Assembly: GCF_011057715.1 (NCBI RefSeq)
Contig: NZ_LNGH01000023.1
Coordinates: 1 to 64,000 of the forward strand
Origin: Marinitoga sp. 38H-ov
GTDB lineage: Bacteria > Thermotogota > Thermotogae > Petrotogales > Petrotogaceae
DNA: 64,000 bases
Reading direction: 5' to 3'
Below are positions 1-12,254 of the stretch, one piece after another. Position 1 is the stretch's first letter; the number at the start of each line of letters is the position of its first letter. Below the pieces are notes generated by a model that searched no databases, had not been told where the DNA came from, and saw only the letters and a program-made list of their open reading frames with translations. A program made the position numbers and the translations under genes.

Positions 1-1
1 A

Positions 2-94
2 AAGTATAACATAGACAATATAAAATATATAGGAGATAATAAAATAACAGTTATCAGGGATAATATAATTTATATTTGTGAGGAAAATAAATGA
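2..94 (+). CDS. C-terminal tail of an unrecognised gene cut by the window start
   Basis: A reading frame is open from base 2 and ends at a TGA that overlaps the ATG of the following permease by four bases (ATGA), the usual arrangement of translationally coupled genes. The visible residues end in IIYICEENK. Thirty residues are too few to name a family. The ATGA coupling suggests it belongs to the same operon as the ABC permease and ATPase. It could also be a chance frame. Confidence 0.4.
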   Translation, partial: KYNIDNIKYIGDNKITVIRDNIIYICEENK

Positions 95-903
95 AAATAA
101 TAAAAAAGTTTTTGTATTTTCTTGCAAGAGACATATTAATATGGAAAAGCTATAAAACACAGGCAGTGTTGGGAATACTGAGTGGATTTCTGGGATTATT
201 ACAATTTGGATTCATGGGAAGGTTTATAGCTCAGGGCAATTACTTTCCCATGATTGAACAGTATGGTGGAAATATACTTGCATATTTCATATCTGGAAGT
301 GTATTCATGAGTTATACCACTCTCTCCCTGACAACATTTAAGAGTGTAATAAGACAGGAGCAGGTAATGGGAACAATAGAATATCTGCTTCTGTCTGAAA
401 CTCCATTATGGGAAGTGTTTATATACACCATATTTTCAAAATTGGTGTTTACAATATTAAACACAGGAATAGTCTTTATATTTTTAATATATACATTTGA
501 TGTGGAAATAAAAATGAATATAATAGCTTCAATAATACTATTAATAATAACAATGATAAGTCTAAGCGGAATAGGGTTATTAAGTGCCGGGTTTATAGTA
601 ATAACCAAAAAAGGGGATCCGGTAAGCTGGGTATATTCATTTCTAACAGGAATGTTTTCAGGAATATATTATCCTGTAGAAATATTACCAAAATGGTTAA
701 GAGGAATATCCTATATACTACCAACAACATATGCAATGGATGGATTAAGAAAAACACTCATAAAAGGATATAGTTTATATCAAATAAAAGAGGATATAAT
801 AATATTAATAATAATGACAATAATAATATTACCAATAGGGATATACTGGTTTAAAAGCAGTTTTGATAAAGCCAGGAAATATGGCACAATATCGCAATAC
901 TAG
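91..903 (+). CDS. ABC-2 type transporter permease
   Basis: Integral membrane protein of 270 residues with about six hydrophobic segments, the size and layout of the ABC-2 (DrrB/NatB-like) permease family. Near the C-terminus (about residues 190-220) it has the family-typical pattern GIYYPVEILPKWL followed by LPTTYAMDGLR. It is followed 11 bases later by its ATPase, so the two form an exporter half-set. The substrate cannot be read from sequence. A shortened, broken copy of this gene lies at 18819-19133, so a second paralogous locus once existed in the same region. The family call is firm; the role in drug, peptide or lipid export is open. Confidence 0.85.
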   Translation: MKIIKKFLYFLARDILIWKSYKTQAVLGILSGFLGLLQFGFMGRFIAQGNYFPMIEQYGGNILAYFISGSVFMSYTTLSLTTFKSVIRQEQVMGTIEYLLLSETPLWEVFIYTIFSKLVFTILNTGIVFIFLIYTFDVEIKMNIIASIILLIITMISLSGIGLLSAGFIVITKKGDPVSWVYSFLTGMFSGIYYPVEILPKWLRGISYILPTTYAMDGLRKTLIKGYSLYQIKEDIIILIIMTIIILPIGIYWFKSSFDKARKYGTISQY

Positions 904-914
904 GAAGTGAAAAA

Positions 915-1637
915 ATGGAAACAATAATAGAAATAAAAAATCTGACAAAAATATACAAAAATGGAATAAAAGCATTAAAAAACATAAATCTTACAATAAA
1001 CAGAGGAGAAAAAATAACAATATTTGGACCCAACGGAGCAGGAAAAACAACATTAATAAAAACAATAGGAATGTTTATAATACCTGATGAAGGAGAAATA
1101 AAAATAAAAGGATATGACATAAAAAAAGAAGTAAAACAAATAAAAAAATTAATATCAATAGCAACATCAAATGAAAGGTCGTTTTACTACAGATTGAGTT
1201 TAGAAGAAAATCTAAACTTCTTTGGAATGTTAAATAACCTAACAGGAAAAGAATTAAAAAAGAAAGTGGAAAAAGGATTAAAAGAGATGGGATTATACGA
1301 AAACAGAAAGATTAAATATATGGAAGCATCAACAGGAATGAAAAGGAGATTAAATTTAGCAAGGGCATTAATAAAAGAAGCGGAAATATATTTATTAGAT
1401 GAACCGACAAATGGGGTGGATATAGAAACGAAAATGAAGATATATGAAATAATGGAAGAATTATCCAAAAATGGAAAAACGATAATATTAGCCAGTCATG
1501 ATGTCAGTGAAATAGAAAAAACAGATAGAATAGTGGTATTAAAAAAAGGGGAAATAACAACAGATAGAAAAACAGAAGAATTACTGGAAAAAACAACAAG
1601 AAAGAATGAAGAGCGGTTACTGGAATTAATAAAATGA
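915..1637 (+). CDS. ABC transporter ATP-binding protein
   Basis: ATPase of 240 residues. The Walker A motif GPNGAGKTT is at about residues 37-45. The signature region reads STGMKRRLNLARAL, the degenerate LSGGQ form seen in NatA/CcmA-like exporters, and is followed by a Walker B LLDEPTNGVD. The H-loop reads ASHDVSEIE. It should energise the permease encoded 11 bases upstream. Codon use is extremely A-rich (runs of ATA and AAA), like the permease and unlike the rpo genes next door. Fragments of a decayed paralogue occur at 19140-19397, including the same ATCATGATG...AGTGAAATAGAAAAA stretch around the H-loop. Confidence 0.9.
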   Translation: METIIEIKNLTKIYKNGIKALKNINLTINRGEKITIFGPNGAGKTTLIKTIGMFIIPDEGEIKIKGYDIKKEVKQIKKLISIATSNERSFYYRLSLEENLNFFGMLNNLTGKELKKKVEKGLKEMGLYENRKIKYMEASTGMKRRLNLARALIKEAEIYLLDEPTNGVDIETKMKIYEIMEELSKNGKTIILASHDVSEIEKTDRIVVLKKGEITTDRKTEELLEKTTRKNEERLLELIK

Positions 1638-1888
1638 ACTTTTGAGACCATATGGTATCCTGTAAAATTTTTCATAATTTCTCTTTTTAGAGTAATTCAA
1701 CCATTAACATAAATTTGTAGTAAAATTCTCTTTTCGTAAATCTAATAAAATTACTCCTTTATTATCTAAACTGATATATTTTTATTATTAAATTTTAGTT
1801 TATAGAAAGCTTTATATTATCAATTTCTTCGATGTTAATGTTTTTATATAATAAATATTTTGAATTTTTTTACTAATCTAATACAAAT
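1638..1888. other. non-coding AT-rich spacer
   Basis: No gene is evident between the ATPase and the rpoC terminator. The only structure noted is a 10-bp palindrome, ACCATATGGT, at 1648-1657, just downstream of the ATPase stop. Confidence 0.5.
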
Positions 1889-1920
1889 AAGGGACCTGCA
1901 AAACAGGTCCCTTGTTATTT
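1889..1920. terminator. shared terminator between ABC pair and rpoC
   Basis: A 10-bp perfect stem, AAGGGACCTG with CAGGTCCCTT, encloses the loop CAAAA and is flanked by T-rich sequence on both strands. It lies 20 bases beyond the rpoC stop and also downstream of the plus-strand ABC pair, so it probably ends transcription from both sides. Confidence 0.75.
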
Positions 1921-1932
1921 TTATATTATTTT

Positions 1933-4900
1933 TTATGATGCAGCGCTTTCTTCTGATTGTGATTCTTCTGTTGGATATGTTGGTAATTCGAATACGGATA
2001 TTTCTGATTCTAAATAATGTTTTAATCCTGTTCCAGCTGGTATTGGCTGCCCAACAATAACGTTTTCTTTTAAACCTAACAAGAAATCTTCTTTACCTTC
2101 TAATGAGGCTTCGGTTAATACTTGAACGGTTTGTTGGAATGAAGCTGCACCTAACCAACCTTCTCTTTCAAGTGATGATTTAGTAATTCTTAATAATTTT
2201 CTTTCAAATCTCGCAGGTTCTTTTGGATTAATTAAATATAATTTCTTTTCTCCCGCTAATCTTAATTCACCATCTTCAGTTTCTAATAATTGTGGTTCAT
2301 TTTTAAATACTTCTATTTCTTTTAATCCTGCATTTATTAATTTATTTAATAGTTCTTCTGTTACTTCATCACCAATTTCACCTAACAACTCTTTACCTTC
2401 ATCAGTTTTTATCGTTATTTTTTCAGCTAATTTTTTACCAATTATATCTTCTCTATTTTGTTCAATCATTTTATTTTCTTCATATATCTTCTTATTAGCC
2501 TTTTCTACTGATTTTAAACTTACTAAATCTTTTGGCATAAATTCTGTATCTCCAGCATATGTTATTTCAACCTTATTAAACATTTGTTTAATAATTATTT
2601 CGAAATGTTTATCATGAATTTCAACACCTTGTTCAGCATAAATTTTCTTAATTTCTTTTAATAAATAATCAAAAGTTACTTCAGCTCCTAATTCCTCTAA
2701 TAATCTTCTAGGTTTAATATTTCCGGAAGTTAACCTGTATCCAGGTATAACTTTATCTCCTTCAGATACTGTTGGTTTAACTTTTGGATCTGCTGTATAA
2801 GTATGTAATTCTCCTTTTAAATCTTCAACTATAATTATTAATCTTCCCTTTTCGTCTCTGTCTATTTTTCTAACAATACCTTTTACTGTTGAAAATTCAG
2901 CTTCAGGACCTTTTAAATTCTTTCTAGCTTCAAATAATTCTTCTGCTCTAGGAAGACCTTGGGTAATATCACCAGTTGTTGCAATACCACCAGTATGGAA
3001 TGTTCTCATTGTTAGCTGTGTACCTGGTTCCCCAATTGATTGTGCAGCAATTATACCTACAGATTCTCCTATATTTACAACTTTATGACTTGATAAATCC
3101 ATTCCATAACATTTTGCACAAACTCCATGTTCTGATTCACAAGTTAATATTGATCTAACATATATAGATGGTCTAACTTCTATTTCAGTAATATTATATC
3201 TTTCTAATTTTCTTGCTGTATCAGCATCTATTTTTTCTTGATAATTTACTAATGTAATTAATTTTCCATTTTCATCTTCTACCTTTAAATTATCTCCTAC
3301 AAAAACAAAGTTAACTGCTTTATATTCTTTTATATCTACTGTCTTTATATTATGTTGTTTTAATGATATTAATACATCTTTATCTATTTCTGTACCTTTT
3401 GAGAATAATAATTCTCCATCAACATAAACATCTTTATTTAATACATTATATATGTATAAATTAATATCATCAATATCTATACTTTTAATTTCTACTACTG
3501 GTATTTTTGTCATATAATTTGCTAAAAATGCAGAATCTTCCTCATCTAACATAACATCTTTAATATATTTTTTACCAGTTTCCGGATGTATAATTATTTC
3601 TTCAGTTTTTGGATCTAATACATCCTTTGCTAATACTCTACCAAATAAATAATCTTCAAGATTCTCTATTTTCAAACCGTCTGCAATTAATTCTCTAGCT
3701 TCAATACCTTTTTCTGTTCCACAATCTGGTTCTGTTACTGTAATAGATTGAGCAACATCTACCAATCTTCTTGTTAAATAACCTGCTGTAGAAGTTCTTA
3801 GAGCTGTATCTGCAGAACCTTTTCTAGCACCATGTGTAGAAATAAAGAATTCTAATTCTGATAAACCATTTCTAAAGTTAGATTTAATAGGTAACTCAAT
3901 AACTTTACCAGATGGATCAGCCATAAGACCTCTCATACCAGCAAGTTGCTTTAATTGGTCAATATTACCTCTAGCTCCAGAATCAACCATCATCCAAACT
4001 GGATTAAATGGATATTTTCTAAATTCTTTACTTGTAACTTCTGTAACTGCATCTATTGTTTTTTCCCATATTTTAACTACTTCTTTATATCTTTCATCAT
4101 CTGTTAAATAACCTTCCTCATAATATTTTTCTATTTCCATTACTTTTTCTTCTGAAGCCTTTATAATCTCTAATCTTTCTTTAGGTTCAACAATATCTCT
4201 TACAGATATAGTTAATCCAGAAATTGTAGCATAGTGGAATCCTAGATGTTTTATATCATCTAATAAATCCGCTGTTCTATCTATTCCATGATATTTAAAT
4301 GTATCAAATATTAAGTTTTTAATTTCTTTCTTTTTATATATTTTATTAAAGTCAGGATTAAATCTTCCAATTGGATCAGGTATTATTTCCTTAAATATTA
4401 ATCTACCAACTGTTGTTTTAATCAATTTATTATCTAAATATAATCCTATAGGTTCATGTAAATTTAATACTGGTTTTGACCACTTTAATTCTCCATCTTC
4501 AACTATAACTTCATGTTTTACTATTTTTTCATATTCATGAATATAAAATGCTTGAAACTCATCAGAAAAAACATATTTTATTTTATCATTTTTTTCTAAT
4601 AAATCCTTTGGAGAAGATGGTAATTCTTTTGAATTAAAATACTCTTGATCAACTGTAGTTAAATAATATACACCTGCTATCATATCTTTACCTGGCATGG
4701 ATATAGGTTTTCCATTTGCAGGCGATATAATATTATATCTTGATAACATTAAGAATTTTGCTTCAGCTTGAGCTATATTTGATAATGGAACATGAACAGC
4801 CATTTGGTCACCATCAAAATCAGCGTTAAATGGTGGACATACCAATGGATGTAATTGAATAGAGTGCCCTTCAATTAATCTTGGAATAAATGCTTGAATA

Positions 4901-6663
4901 GAAATTCTATGTAATGTAGGAGCCCTATTTAATAATACAGGATGTCCTTTAATAACTTCTTCAAGCATTTCCCAAGCTTCTGGCATTTCTTTCTCAATAA
5001 TTGTTTTCTTTAATTTTCTTGCATTTTTACTTGACGCATTAGAATCTTTTAATAGTTTATTTAGAACAAAAGGTTTAAATAATTCCATAGCCATTTTCTT
5101 TGGCAATCCACATTCATGGATTTTTAAATCCGGACCAACTGTAATAACGGCCCTTCCTGAATAGTCAACACGTTTTCCAAGTAGATTCCTTCTAAATCTA
5201 CCTTTTTTACCTTTAATTAAATCAGTTAATGATCTTAAAGGTCTTCCGCTCCTATCAGTCATTGCTTTTCCAACACGACCATTATATATTAATGAGTCTA
5301 CTGCTTGTTGCAATATTCTTTTTTCATTTCTAATTATTATTTCAGGAGCCTCTATTTCAAATAATTTTAATAATCTATTATTCCTATTTATTACTCTTCT
5401 ATATAAATCATTTAAGTCAGTAGCAGCAAATCTACCACCATCAATTTGAATTAAAGGTCTAATATCAGGTGGAACAACTGGTAATGCCTCAATAATCATC
5501 CATTCAGGTTTATTTCCAGATTTTATGAAATCTTTTACTACCTTTAATCTCTTTAATAATTTTAATGCTTTAGCACTTTTTTTATCCAGTTTTGCTAATT
5601 CAGCTTCTATTTCAATTTTTAAATCATGTAAATCGATTGCTTTTAATAATTTTTTTATTGCTTCTCCACCATAATCAGCTGTAATTTCATCATCATATAA
5701 TTCCTTATATGCTTCATATTCTTCTTGTAACAATGTGCTTCCTACACCTTTTCCAATTTCTTTCTCAACTTCAGGATCTATATTTGTAATTACTAGTATA
5801 GGAGTATCTCTTTCTATATCTCTTTCAATTTCTATAGCAGATGGGTAGAATTGTTCAAAAATTAAATATTCACTTGCTGTTAAAATTTCATCTTCGTATA
5901 AGAAAGTATCTGCTAATTGTGTGCCCTCTTCTACTTCATCACCATTTTCAACAAATAAAGTAGCTCCTTCAAATAAAGGCCACTTTTCTTCAACTCCACT
6001 TTCATCCTTAATCTTAACCCATATAATTTCATGCTTTGCATTCGAATATTCAGTCTCAATACTTACAACACCACTTCTTTTAGCTGTTGGTTTTTCTTTT
6101 ACATGAAGAACCTTTACAGCTTGTTCTACTTCAAAATCCATTTTTTCTTTAAAAATTTCATATTCTGTATTGTGAAGCATATCTCCATAATCGAATAAAT
6201 CAGAATCTTTCGGATCGGTAATCAACCAAATTTTTTCAACAACCCTTTTTGATCCGTAGTAAATTATGTTTTCTAATTCTTTCACTGGTATATTTAATAA
6301 TATAGACAAAATAGATGGAGATGACTTCAAGAACCAAATATGAACAACAGGAGCTGCTAATTCAATGTGCCCCATTTTTCTTCTTCGTGATTCTTTAGAC
6401 TCTACTTTAACTCCGCATCTTTCACAGACTGTACCCTCATATTTTTTCCCTTTATACCTTCCACAAGTACATTCATAATCCTTAACAGGCCCAAAGATTT
6501 TTTCACAGAACAAACCATCTCTTTCTGGTTTAAATGTTCTGTGATTAATAGTTTCTGGTTTTTTTACTTCTCCACTTGACCATTCTCTTATTCTTTCTGG
6601 AGAAGCAATACCAACTTTAATTTTTGCAATTTTTCTTTTGAAAGATGATGTCATTTTACCCAT
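1933..6663 (-). CDS. rpoC: DNA-directed RNA polymerase subunit beta'
   Basis: Catalytic subunit of RNA polymerase, 1576 residues. The first zinc site (CTCGRYKG...CERCG) is near residues 65-90. The Mg-binding loop [14 protein letters not shown] is at about 612-625. The second zinc site, [11 protein letters not shown], is near 1174-1187. The protein is longer than the roughly 1400 residues of E. coli because of an insertion near the N-terminus (roughly residues 165-370, rich in E, D and K), which matches the long RpoC known from Thermotogota. The start is the first ATG, with AAGGAGGG seven bases upstream. It follows rpoB by 23 bases and is the last gene of the super-operon, ending at the hairpin at 1889. 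Confidence 0.98.
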   Translation of the reverse strand: MGKMTSSFKRKIAKIKVGIASPERIREWSSGEVKKPETINHRTFKPERDGLFCEKIFGPVKDYECTCGRYKGKKYEGTVCERCGVKVESKESRRRKMGHIELAAPVVHIWFLKSSPSILSILLNIPVKELENIIYYGSKRVVEKIWLITDPKDSDLFDYGDMLHNTEYEIFKEKMDFEVEQAVKVLHVKEKPTAKRSGVVSIETEYSNAKHEIIWVKIKDESGVEEKWPLFEGATLFVENGDEVEEGTQLADTFLYEDEILTASEYLIFEQFYPSAIEIERDIERDTPILVITNIDPEVEKEIGKGVGSTLLQEEYEAYKELYDDEITADYGGEAIKKLLKAIDLHDLKIEIEAELAKLDKKSAKALKLLKRLKVVKDFIKSGNKPEWMIIEALPVVPPDIRPLIQIDGGRFAATDLNDLYRRVINRNNRLLKLFEIEAPEIIIRNEKRILQQAVDSLIYNGRVGKAMTDRSGRPLRSLTDLIKGKKGRFRRNLLGKRVDYSGRAVITVGPDLKIHECGLPKKMAMELFKPFVLNKLLKDSNASSKNARKLKKTIIEKEMPEAWEMLEEVIKGHPVLLNRAPTLHRISIQAFIPRLIEGHSIQLHPLVCPPFNADFDGDQMAVHVPLSNIAQAEAKFLMLSRYNIISPANGKPISMPGKDMIAGVYYLTTVDQEYFNSKELPSSPKDLLEKNDKIKYVFSDEFQAFYIHEYEKIVKHEVIVEDGELKWSKPVLNLHEPIGLYLDNKLIKTTVGRLIFKEIIPDPIGRFNPDFNKIYKKKEIKNLIFDTFKYHGIDRTADLLDDIKHLGFHYATISGLTISVRDIVEPKERLEIIKASEEKVMEIEKYYEEGYLTDDERYKEVVKIWEKTIDAVTEVTSKEFRKYPFNPVWMMVDSGARGNIDQLKQLAGMRGLMADPSGKVIELPIKSNFRNGLSELEFFISTHGARKGSADTALRTSTAGYLTRRLVDVAQSITVTEPDCGTEKGIEARELIADGLKIENLEDYLFGRVLAKDVLDPKTEEIIIHPETGKKYIKDVMLDEEDSAFLANYMTKIPVVEIKSIDIDDINLYIYNVLNKDVYVDGELLFSKGTEIDKDVLISLKQHNIKTVDIKEYKAVNFVFVGDNLKVEDENGKLITLVNYQEKIDADTARKLERYNITEIEVRPSIYVRSILTCESEHGVCAKCYGMDLSSHKVVNIGESVGIIAAQSIGEPGTQLTMRTFHTGGIATTGDITQGLPRAEELFEARKNLKGPEAEFSTVKGIVRKIDRDEKGRLIIIVEDLKGELHTYTADPKVKPTVSEGDKVIPGYRLTSGNIKPRRLLEELGAEVTFDYLLKEIKKIYAEQGVEIHDKHFEIIIKQMFNKVEITYAGDTEFMPKDLVSLKSVEKANKKIYEENKMIEQNREDIIGKKLAEKITIKTDEGKELLGEIGDEVTEELLNKLINAGLKEIEVFKNEPQLLETEDGELRLAGEKKLYLINPKEPARFERKLLRITKSSLEREGWLGAASFQQTVQVLTEASLEGKEDFLLGLKENVIVGQPIPAGTGLKHYLESEISVFELPTYPTEESQSEESAAS

Positions 6664-6686
6664 ACTTTACCCTCCTTGAGGGGATT

Positions 6687-9600
6687 TTATAATTTATCTA
6701 CATCTAATTCATTACCGTCCTCATCAAACAAACGAACATCTAACATTAAACCTTGTAATTCTTTAACTAAAACTTTGAAACTTTCAGGAATACCTGGATC
6801 AGGAAGATTTTTACCATTTAATATAGCTTTATATACTTCATTTCTTCCTTTAATGTCATCTGATTTGTATGTCAACATTTCTGTTAATGTATGTGCCGCA
6901 CCATATGCTTCTAATGCCCATACTTCCATTTCACCAAATCTTTGACCACCGAAATGTGCTTTACCTCCAAGTGGTTGTTGATGAATTAATGAATATGGAC
7001 CTGTAGAACGAGCATGCATTTTATCCTTAGCAATATGAACCAATCTTAACATATACATATACCCAATTGCTATTGGATAATCAAAAGGTTCTCCAGTTCT
7101 ACCATCTCTTAAAGTTATTTTACCGCTTTCAACTTCAGCTGAATCTCCTAAATCTAATCCATATTCTTTACGAACTTTATCTAATTCATCCATTCTATTA
7201 TTTTTTCTTGCTTCATATAATGCTTTCATTATTTCCTTTTCCTTAGCACCATCAAATATAGGAGTAGCAAAATGTCTTCCCGTTAATTTAGCTAACCAAC
7301 CTAAATGCATTTCTAAAACTTGCCCCAAGTTCATACGTGAAGGAACTCCCAAAGGACTTAGTATCATCTCAATAGGTTTACCGTTAGGTAAAAATGGCAT
7401 ATCTTCTTTTCTTAAAATATTTGATACAACACCCTTATTACCATGTCTTCCGGCAAGTTTATCTCCAACATTCAATGTCTTTTTAGATGCTATATAAACC
7501 TTTACATATTGATTAACTCCTGTTTCTAAATCAGGAATATCTTTTCTTGTATAAACTTTAACATCAATTACTCTACCTTCAATACCATGTGGTAATGTTA
7601 ATGATGTGTCTTTGACATCTTTACCTCTATCTCCAAAAACAGATCTAATTAATTTTTCTTCTGGAGAAGTTTCAGATTCACCTCTAGGAGTAACTTTACC
7701 AACTAAAATATCTCCTGATGTAACATAGGCACCAACTCTTACAATACCATGTTCATCAAGATTTCTTAATGATTCTTTTTTTACATTTGGTATGTCCGCT
7801 GTTATTTCTTCAGGACCTAATTGTGTATCCATAGCTTTTGTTTCATATACTTCTATATGTAAAGATGTAAATGAGTCTCTTTCTAATAATTCTTCATTAA
7901 CCAAAATAGCGTCTTCAAAATTATATCCTTCCCAAGGCATGAATGCCACAAGAATATTTTTTCCTAATGCCAATTCTCCCATATCAATAGCAGGACCATC
8001 TGCAATTGGAGCATTTTTTTCAACAATCTCATTCATTTCAACTATTGGTCTTTGATTAATAGTTGTATCTTGGTTTGATCTAATAAATTTCCATAATGTA
8101 TATTTATCTTGAACAGGTTTTCCATATTTATCTAAAATTTCATTTCCTTTTTCATCAATTCTATTAATAATAATTGTTTTTGCGTCAACATATGAAACTC
8201 TTCCCTTATGTTTCGCTTTTATAACATATCCTGAATCTCTTGCCGCAAGCCATTCAACTCCTGTACCTACAAAAGGTGCTTCTGTTATCATCAAAGGAAC
8301 AGCTTGTCTTTGCATGTTTGATCCCATCAAAGCACGGTTAGCGTCATCATGTTCTAAGAATGGAATTAATGACGTAGAAACACTAACAATTTGTTTTGGT
8401 GTAACAGCTATAAACTCTACATCTCTCTTATGAACATATGTAACCTTTCCACCATGTCTAATTTCTACATATTCTGATTTTATTTCACCATTTTCATCTA
8501 CATCAACTGAAGCAGGAGCTATTATTTTTTCTTCTTCCTGATCAGCAGTTAACCAATATACCCCTTTATCATACAATACTTTTCCATCTTTTACTTTATA
8601 ATATGGAGTTTCTAAGAAACCAAATTCATCAACTCTAGCTAAAATAGCTAAAGATGTAATCAAACCAATATTAGCTCCTTCCGGAGTTTCAATTGGACAC
8701 ATTCTTCCATAATGTGAATGGTGAACATCACGAACTTCGAATTTCGCGTGCTCTCTTTTTAAACCACCAGGTCCAATAGCTGATAATCTTCTTTTATGAG
8801 TTAACTCTGATAACGGATTAACTTGATCCATAAATTGGGATAATTGACTAGTTGCAAAAAACTGATTTATTGTTGTCATTATAGCTCTAGAATTTACTAA
8901 TGTGTTAGGATTTAATTTTTGAATATTTGGAATAATACTTAATTTTTCACTCATAATAGGTAACATTTTCGAGAAAGATCTTTCAAATTCAATTTGCATC
9001 AATTCGCCAACAGATCTTACTCTTTTATTACCCAAATGATCCCTTGTATCAAGTAACTCAGGATTTTCTTTCATTTCTAGCAAATGTCTAGAAGCTAATA
9101 TTAAATCTAATTTTGTTAATATCCTTTCATCTTTATTTGGATATTCTATATCTTCTCCTTTTTCTATTTCTCTTCCTTCTACTTCTTTTAAGTATTTTTT
9201 GTATACATCTTCCATTCTATTTACAATCTTTTTTCTACCAATCATTGAGAAATCAAAGGTATTAGGATTAAAATAAAGATTATTTATATAATCCGTTGCA
9301 ATATTCACCCTTGGAATTTCTCCAGGTCTTAATTTTTTAAATAATTCTTTATATGCATCTTCTGGAGTTAAAATCGAATCTTCTGATTCGTATGTTCTTT
9401 TAAACAAGTCTAAAGTATTTTGCGCAACTATATGAGCAACGGTTATTTCAGAAATTCCTAATTCTAATAGCTCATCAACTATTTTTTCTGTTATTCTTAA
9501 TCCTCTATATGTTTTTGATTCCTTATGCAAATCCGAAGATTCAGGAATTTTAATATCCGATAATATTGTCACATTTTTTTCCAAATATTCTGTAATATTG

Positions 9601-10295
9601 TAATTCAAATTAATTTTTTTCGGATATAAGTCTAAAATAGCTAAATCACTATCAAACCCTAATGCCCTTAAAAATAAAAAATAATTAAACTTTCTTTTTC
9701 TATCTATTCTAATTTGTAAAAAATCTTTTCCAGGATTTGGATTGTAAATAATTTCTAACCATGCACCTTTAACAGGTAAAAAATGAGCAACAAAGTATGG
9801 TTTAGTTTGCTTTACACTTTTTTGCTCTTCACTAACAAAATAAACACCTGGAGATCTAACTAATTGATTTACTACAACTCTCTCAGCACCATTAATAATA
9901 AAAGTACTTCTATCTGTTATTTTTGGTATATTACCAAAAAATAACGAATCACTGGGTTCAATTATCTCCCCAGTACTGTGATCTGTTATTCTAATTCTTG
10001 ATTTTAAAGGAACTGTGTAGGATAAACCCTTTTCTTTACATTCCATTTCTTCAAATGTTGGTTCTTCTGTCCATACATCTATAAACTCTAAAGATATTTT
10101 GTTTTTCCTTTTCCCTTTTAATTCAACTGTTATTGGCGAGTATTTATCCAATACCTCTTTAACTCCATACTTTACAAACCAATCAAACGAATCCAGTTGA
10201 ATTTCTAACAAATCATGGAAAAGGGACATATCTTCTTTAACCTTACCAAAAAAATGCCTTTCTCTTTTTCCCACCTTCAAAACTCGGGTGTTCAC
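6687..10295 (-). CDS. rpoB: DNA-directed RNA polymerase subunit beta
   Basis: Second large RNA polymerase subunit, 1202 residues. Landmarks include RSPGVYF near 150, the rifampicin-pocket stretch [20 protein letters not shown] followed by [10 protein letters not shown] near 485-515, [15 protein letters not shown] near 530, and [12 protein letters not shown] near 945. The start is GTG, with GAGGTGATTCTTT just upstream. It sits 110 bases after rplL, with a hairpin in the gap, and 23 bases before rpoC. The rifampicin-pocket residues look like the wild-type pattern, so no resistance change is obvious. Confidence 0.98.
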   Translation of the reverse strand: MNTRVLKVGKRERHFFGKVKEDMSLFHDLLEIQLDSFDWFVKYGVKEVLDKYSPITVELKGKRKNKISLEFIDVWTEEPTFEEMECKEKGLSYTVPLKSRIRITDHSTGEIIEPSDSLFFGNIPKITDRSTFIINGAERVVVNQLVRSPGVYFVSEEQKSVKQTKPYFVAHFLPVKGAWLEIIYNPNPGKDFLQIRIDRKRKFNYFLFLRALGFDSDLAILDLYPKKINLNYNITEYLEKNVTILSDIKIPESSDLHKESKTYRGLRITEKIVDELLELGISEITVAHIVAQNTLDLFKRTYESEDSILTPEDAYKELFKKLRPGEIPRVNIATDYINNLYFNPNTFDFSMIGRKKIVNRMEDVYKKYLKEVEGREIEKGEDIEYPNKDERILTKLDLILASRHLLEMKENPELLDTRDHLGNKRVRSVGELMQIEFERSFSKMLPIMSEKLSIIPNIQKLNPNTLVNSRAIMTTINQFFATSQLSQFMDQVNPLSELTHKRRLSAIGPGGLKREHAKFEVRDVHHSHYGRMCPIETPEGANIGLITSLAILARVDEFGFLETPYYKVKDGKVLYDKGVYWLTADQEEEKIIAPASVDVDENGEIKSEYVEIRHGGKVTYVHKRDVEFIAVTPKQIVSVSTSLIPFLEHDDANRALMGSNMQRQAVPLMITEAPFVGTGVEWLAARDSGYVIKAKHKGRVSYVDAKTIIINRIDEKGNEILDKYGKPVQDKYTLWKFIRSNQDTTINQRPIVEMNEIVEKNAPIADGPAIDMGELALGKNILVAFMPWEGYNFEDAILVNEELLERDSFTSLHIEVYETKAMDTQLGPEEITADIPNVKKESLRNLDEHGIVRVGAYVTSGDILVGKVTPRGESETSPEEKLIRSVFGDRGKDVKDTSLTLPHGIEGRVIDVKVYTRKDIPDLETGVNQYVKVYIASKKTLNVGDKLAGRHGNKGVVSNILRKEDMPFLPNGKPIEMILSPLGVPSRMNLGQVLEMHLGWLAKLTGRHFATPIFDGAKEKEIMKALYEARKNNRMDELDKVRKEYGLDLGDSAEVESGKITLRDGRTGEPFDYPIAIGYMYMLRLVHIAKDKMHARSTGPYSLIHQQPLGGKAHFGGQRFGEMEVWALEAYGAAHTLTEMLTYKSDDIKGRNEVYKAILNGKNLPDPGIPESFKVLVKELQGLMLDVRLFDEDGNELDVDKL

Positions 10296-10339
10296 AAAGA
10301 ATCACCTCGTCTTCCTAATTTTTTATTAGCAAAACAATA

Positions 10340-10365
10340 CCGCACCAGACTATAGTCTGATGCGG
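10340..10365 (-). other. rplL-rpoB intergenic hairpin
   Basis: An imperfect inverted repeat (arms CCGCACCAGAC and GTCTGATGCGG, with one G-U pair and loop TATA) sits between rplL and rpoB. On the minus strand it is followed by TATTGTTTTGC, a poor T-tract. This placement is classic for a partial attenuator or RNase processing site that lowers rpoBC expression relative to the ribosomal proteins. Which of the two cannot be read from sequence. Confidence 0.65.
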
Positions 10366-10405
10366 ATCAATTATATCATATAAAAGTTTAATTTTCTTTA
10401 AGAAA

Positions 10406-10789
10406 TTACTTCAATTCTACTGCTGCGCCAGCTTCTTCTAATTTTTTCTTTAATTCTTCTGCTTCAGCTTTTGAAGCGCCTTCTTTAATTACTGCTTCTG
10501 GAGTTCCTGCTTTTTCAACTAAATCCTTAGCTTCTTTTAAACCTAATCCTGTAATTTCTCTAACTACTTTAATTACATTGATTTTTTTATCTCCGAAGCT
10601 TTTTAATACTACATTGAATGAATCTTTTTCTTCTTCAGCTGGAGCTGCTGCACCTGCAACTGGAGCTGCTGCTACTGCAACTGGAGCTGCTGCTGATACA
10701 CCAAATTCTTCTTCTAAAGCTTTTACTAACTCTGCTAATTCTGCTACTGTCATTTCTTTAATTGCTTGAATTAATTCTTCTCTTGTCAT
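10406..10789 (-). CDS. rplL: 50S ribosomal protein L7/L12
   Basis: Stalk protein of 127 residues. It has an N-terminal dimerisation helix ([21 protein letters not shown]), an Ala/Pro-rich hinge (about 35-52, repeated AAAPVA) and a C-terminal factor-binding domain containing [15 protein letters not shown]. It follows rplJ by 30 bases, as in nearly all bacteria, and recruits translation GTPases to the ribosome. The start ATG is preceded by CAGGAGGTGT. Confidence 0.97.
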   Translation of the reverse strand: MTREELIQAIKEMTVAELAELVKALEEEFGVSAAAPVAVAAAPVAGAAAPAEEEKDSFNVVLKSFGDKKINVIKVVREITGLGLKEAKDLVEKAGTPEAVIKEGASKAEAEELKKKLEEAGAAVELK

Positions 10790-10819
10790 TCTAATACACC
10801 TCCTGAAAATATTTAAGTT

Positions 10820-11368
10820 TTATTGTTTTTCTTTTTCTTCTCTTATAGCATTTAATGCGTATAAGAATTTTCTTAACACTCCACCTAATGCACCTACTAA
10901 ACCAGAAATTGGAGCATTTAAGCCACCAACCAACATAGCAAGCAATTGTTCTTTTGATGGTAATTTTGAAAGTTCTACTGCTTCTTCAGCTGTAAAGATT
11001 TTGCCTTCTAATATACCTGCTTTAATAACTGGGAATTCTAACTTATTCTTTTTCTTGAATTCCACTAATACTTTTAATGCTTCAATAGGATCTGCTTCTT
11101 TTGTATAAAATAATGCAGTATTTCCTTCAAGATACTTTTCATAATCTTCCAAGTTTAATCCAGCATTTTTAATAGCTGTTTTAATTAAAGCATTTCTTGT
11201 AATCTTGAAATAAACCTTATCTTCAAACTTCTTGTACAACTCACTTCTTAAAGCATTTGAATGAGCAACTGACATACCTTTGAAATCTAAAAACATAATA
11301 ATTGAAGATTCTTTAAAAACACTTTCCAATTCCTTTAACAACTCAGCTTTTTGAGCTCTCGTTAACAC
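10820..11368 (-). CDS. rplJ: 50S ribosomal protein L10
   Basis: L10, 182 residues, anchors L12 dimers to 23S rRNA. The N-terminal RNA-binding region includes [11 protein letters not shown] and [10 protein letters not shown], and the C-terminal helix that carries L12 ends in [15 protein letters not shown]. The start is GTG, placed directly after GAGGAGGTG. A 170-base gap upstream carries the L10 leader structure, which implies autogenous control of rplJ and rplL by the L10-L12 complex. Confidence 0.96.
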   Translation of the reverse strand: MLTRAQKAELLKELESVFKESSIIMFLDFKGMSVAHSNALRSELYKKFEDKVYFKITRNALIKTAIKNAGLNLEDYEKYLEGNTALFYTKEADPIEALKVLVEFKKKNKLEFPVIKAGILEGKIFTAEEAVELSKLPSKEQLLAMLVGGLNAPISGLVGALGGVLRKFLYALNAIREEKEKQ

Positions 11369-11393
11369 CGACTCACACCTCCTCTAACAAAAT

Positions 11394-11505
11394 CTGCGGT
11401 CCCGAGGACCGCAGAAGACCTAAAACAAGATATTGTTTTATCTCCAGCGTACCTCGGCAGGCGGGTATACACCACATTAATTATTACCTGCTGTCTTCAG
11501 TACAT
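11394..11505 (-). promoter_or_regulatory. L10 ribosomal protein leader with attenuator hairpin
   Basis: The rplA-rplJ gap carries conserved-looking, GC-richer sequence. Read on the minus strand it has GAAGACAGCAGGTAATAATT near its 5' end, then a CCTGCCGAGGT block, then a strong hairpin (arms CTGCGGTCC and GGACCGCAG, loop of three, 11394-11414) followed by ATTTTGTT. This is the known arrangement of the L10 leader, where bound L10-L12 favours the attenuator and lowers rplJL expression. The call rests on position and pattern; a covariance-model search was not run. Confidence 0.8.
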
Positions 11506-11538
11506 ATTTATTTTCTCGGTTATTATAACTAATATTTA

Positions 11539-12240
11539 TTACTTTTCAGTTAAAAATTCAGAAACGTTTAATTTCATTCCAGGACCCATAGTTGGAGCTA
11601 AAGCTACTTTTCTAATAAATTTACCTTTTGCTCCTGAAGGTCTTAATTTTTCAATTTGTTGTAAAGCTTCAACGATATTTTCTTTTAATTTTGAGATTTC
11701 AAAAGATTTTTTACCTACAGCAACATGTAAGTTACCTGTTTTGTCATTTCTTACCTCAATTTTACCTGCTTTAAATTCTTTAACAGCATCTGCTACATCA
11801 TTAGTAACTGTTCCTGATTTTGGAGAAGGCATTAATCCTCTAGGACCTAAAACCTTACCTAATCTTCCAATTTCTCTCATCATATCAGGTGTTGCTATAG
11901 CTATATCGAAATCTGTCCAACCACCTTGAATTTTTTGAATTAATTCATCTGAACCTGCGTAATCTGCTCCAGCATCTAAAGCTTCTTTAACTTTTTCGCC
12001 TTTAGCGAAAACTAAAACTCTTACCGTTTTACCAGTTCCATGTGGTAATGTAATATTACCTCTTACTTGTTGATCATTTTTTCTTGGATCTATTCCTAAA
12101 ACAAAATGTAATTCAACACTTTCATCAAATTTAGCATTAGCTATTTTTGGTAACAATTCTAATGCTTCATCTAAAGTATAGAATTTCTCTCTATCAATTA
12201 ATTTTCTTGCTTCTATATATCTTTTACCGTGTTTAGACAT
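11539..12240 (-). CDS. rplA: 50S ribosomal protein L1
   Basis: L1, 233 residues, forms the mobile L1 stalk of 23S rRNA and assists tRNA exit. Characteristic stretches are [16 protein letters not shown] at the N-terminus, [21 protein letters not shown] near 130 and [11 protein letters not shown] near 170. It is 14 bases downstream of rplK. Length and order match the bacterial standard. Confidence 0.97.
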   Translation of the reverse strand: MSKHGKRYIEARKLIDREKFYTLDEALELLPKIANAKFDESVELHFVLGIDPRKNDQQVRGNITLPHGTGKTVRVLVFAKGEKVKEALDAGADYAGSDELIQKIQGGWTDFDIAIATPDMMREIGRLGKVLGPRGLMPSPKSGTVTNDVADAVKEFKAGKIEVRNDKTGNLHVAVGKKSFEISKLKENIVEALQQIEKLRPSGAKGKFIRKVALAPTMGPGMKLNVSEFLTEK

Positions 12241-12254
12241 TCACATACACCCCC

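Noticed and set aside
1648-1657. ACCATATGGT palindrome as an operator
   Set aside because: A 10-bp palindrome can easily occur by chance in AT-rich DNA, and it lies downstream of a gene, not in a promoter.
1860-2060. Plus-strand frame overlapping the rpoC terminator and C-terminus
   Set aside because: Composed of the terminator hairpin and antisense rpoC; no ribosome site.
10578-10769. Plus-strand frame opposite rplL
   Set aside because: Its Ala/Thr/Gly repeats are the complement of the L7/L12 hinge; no start signals.
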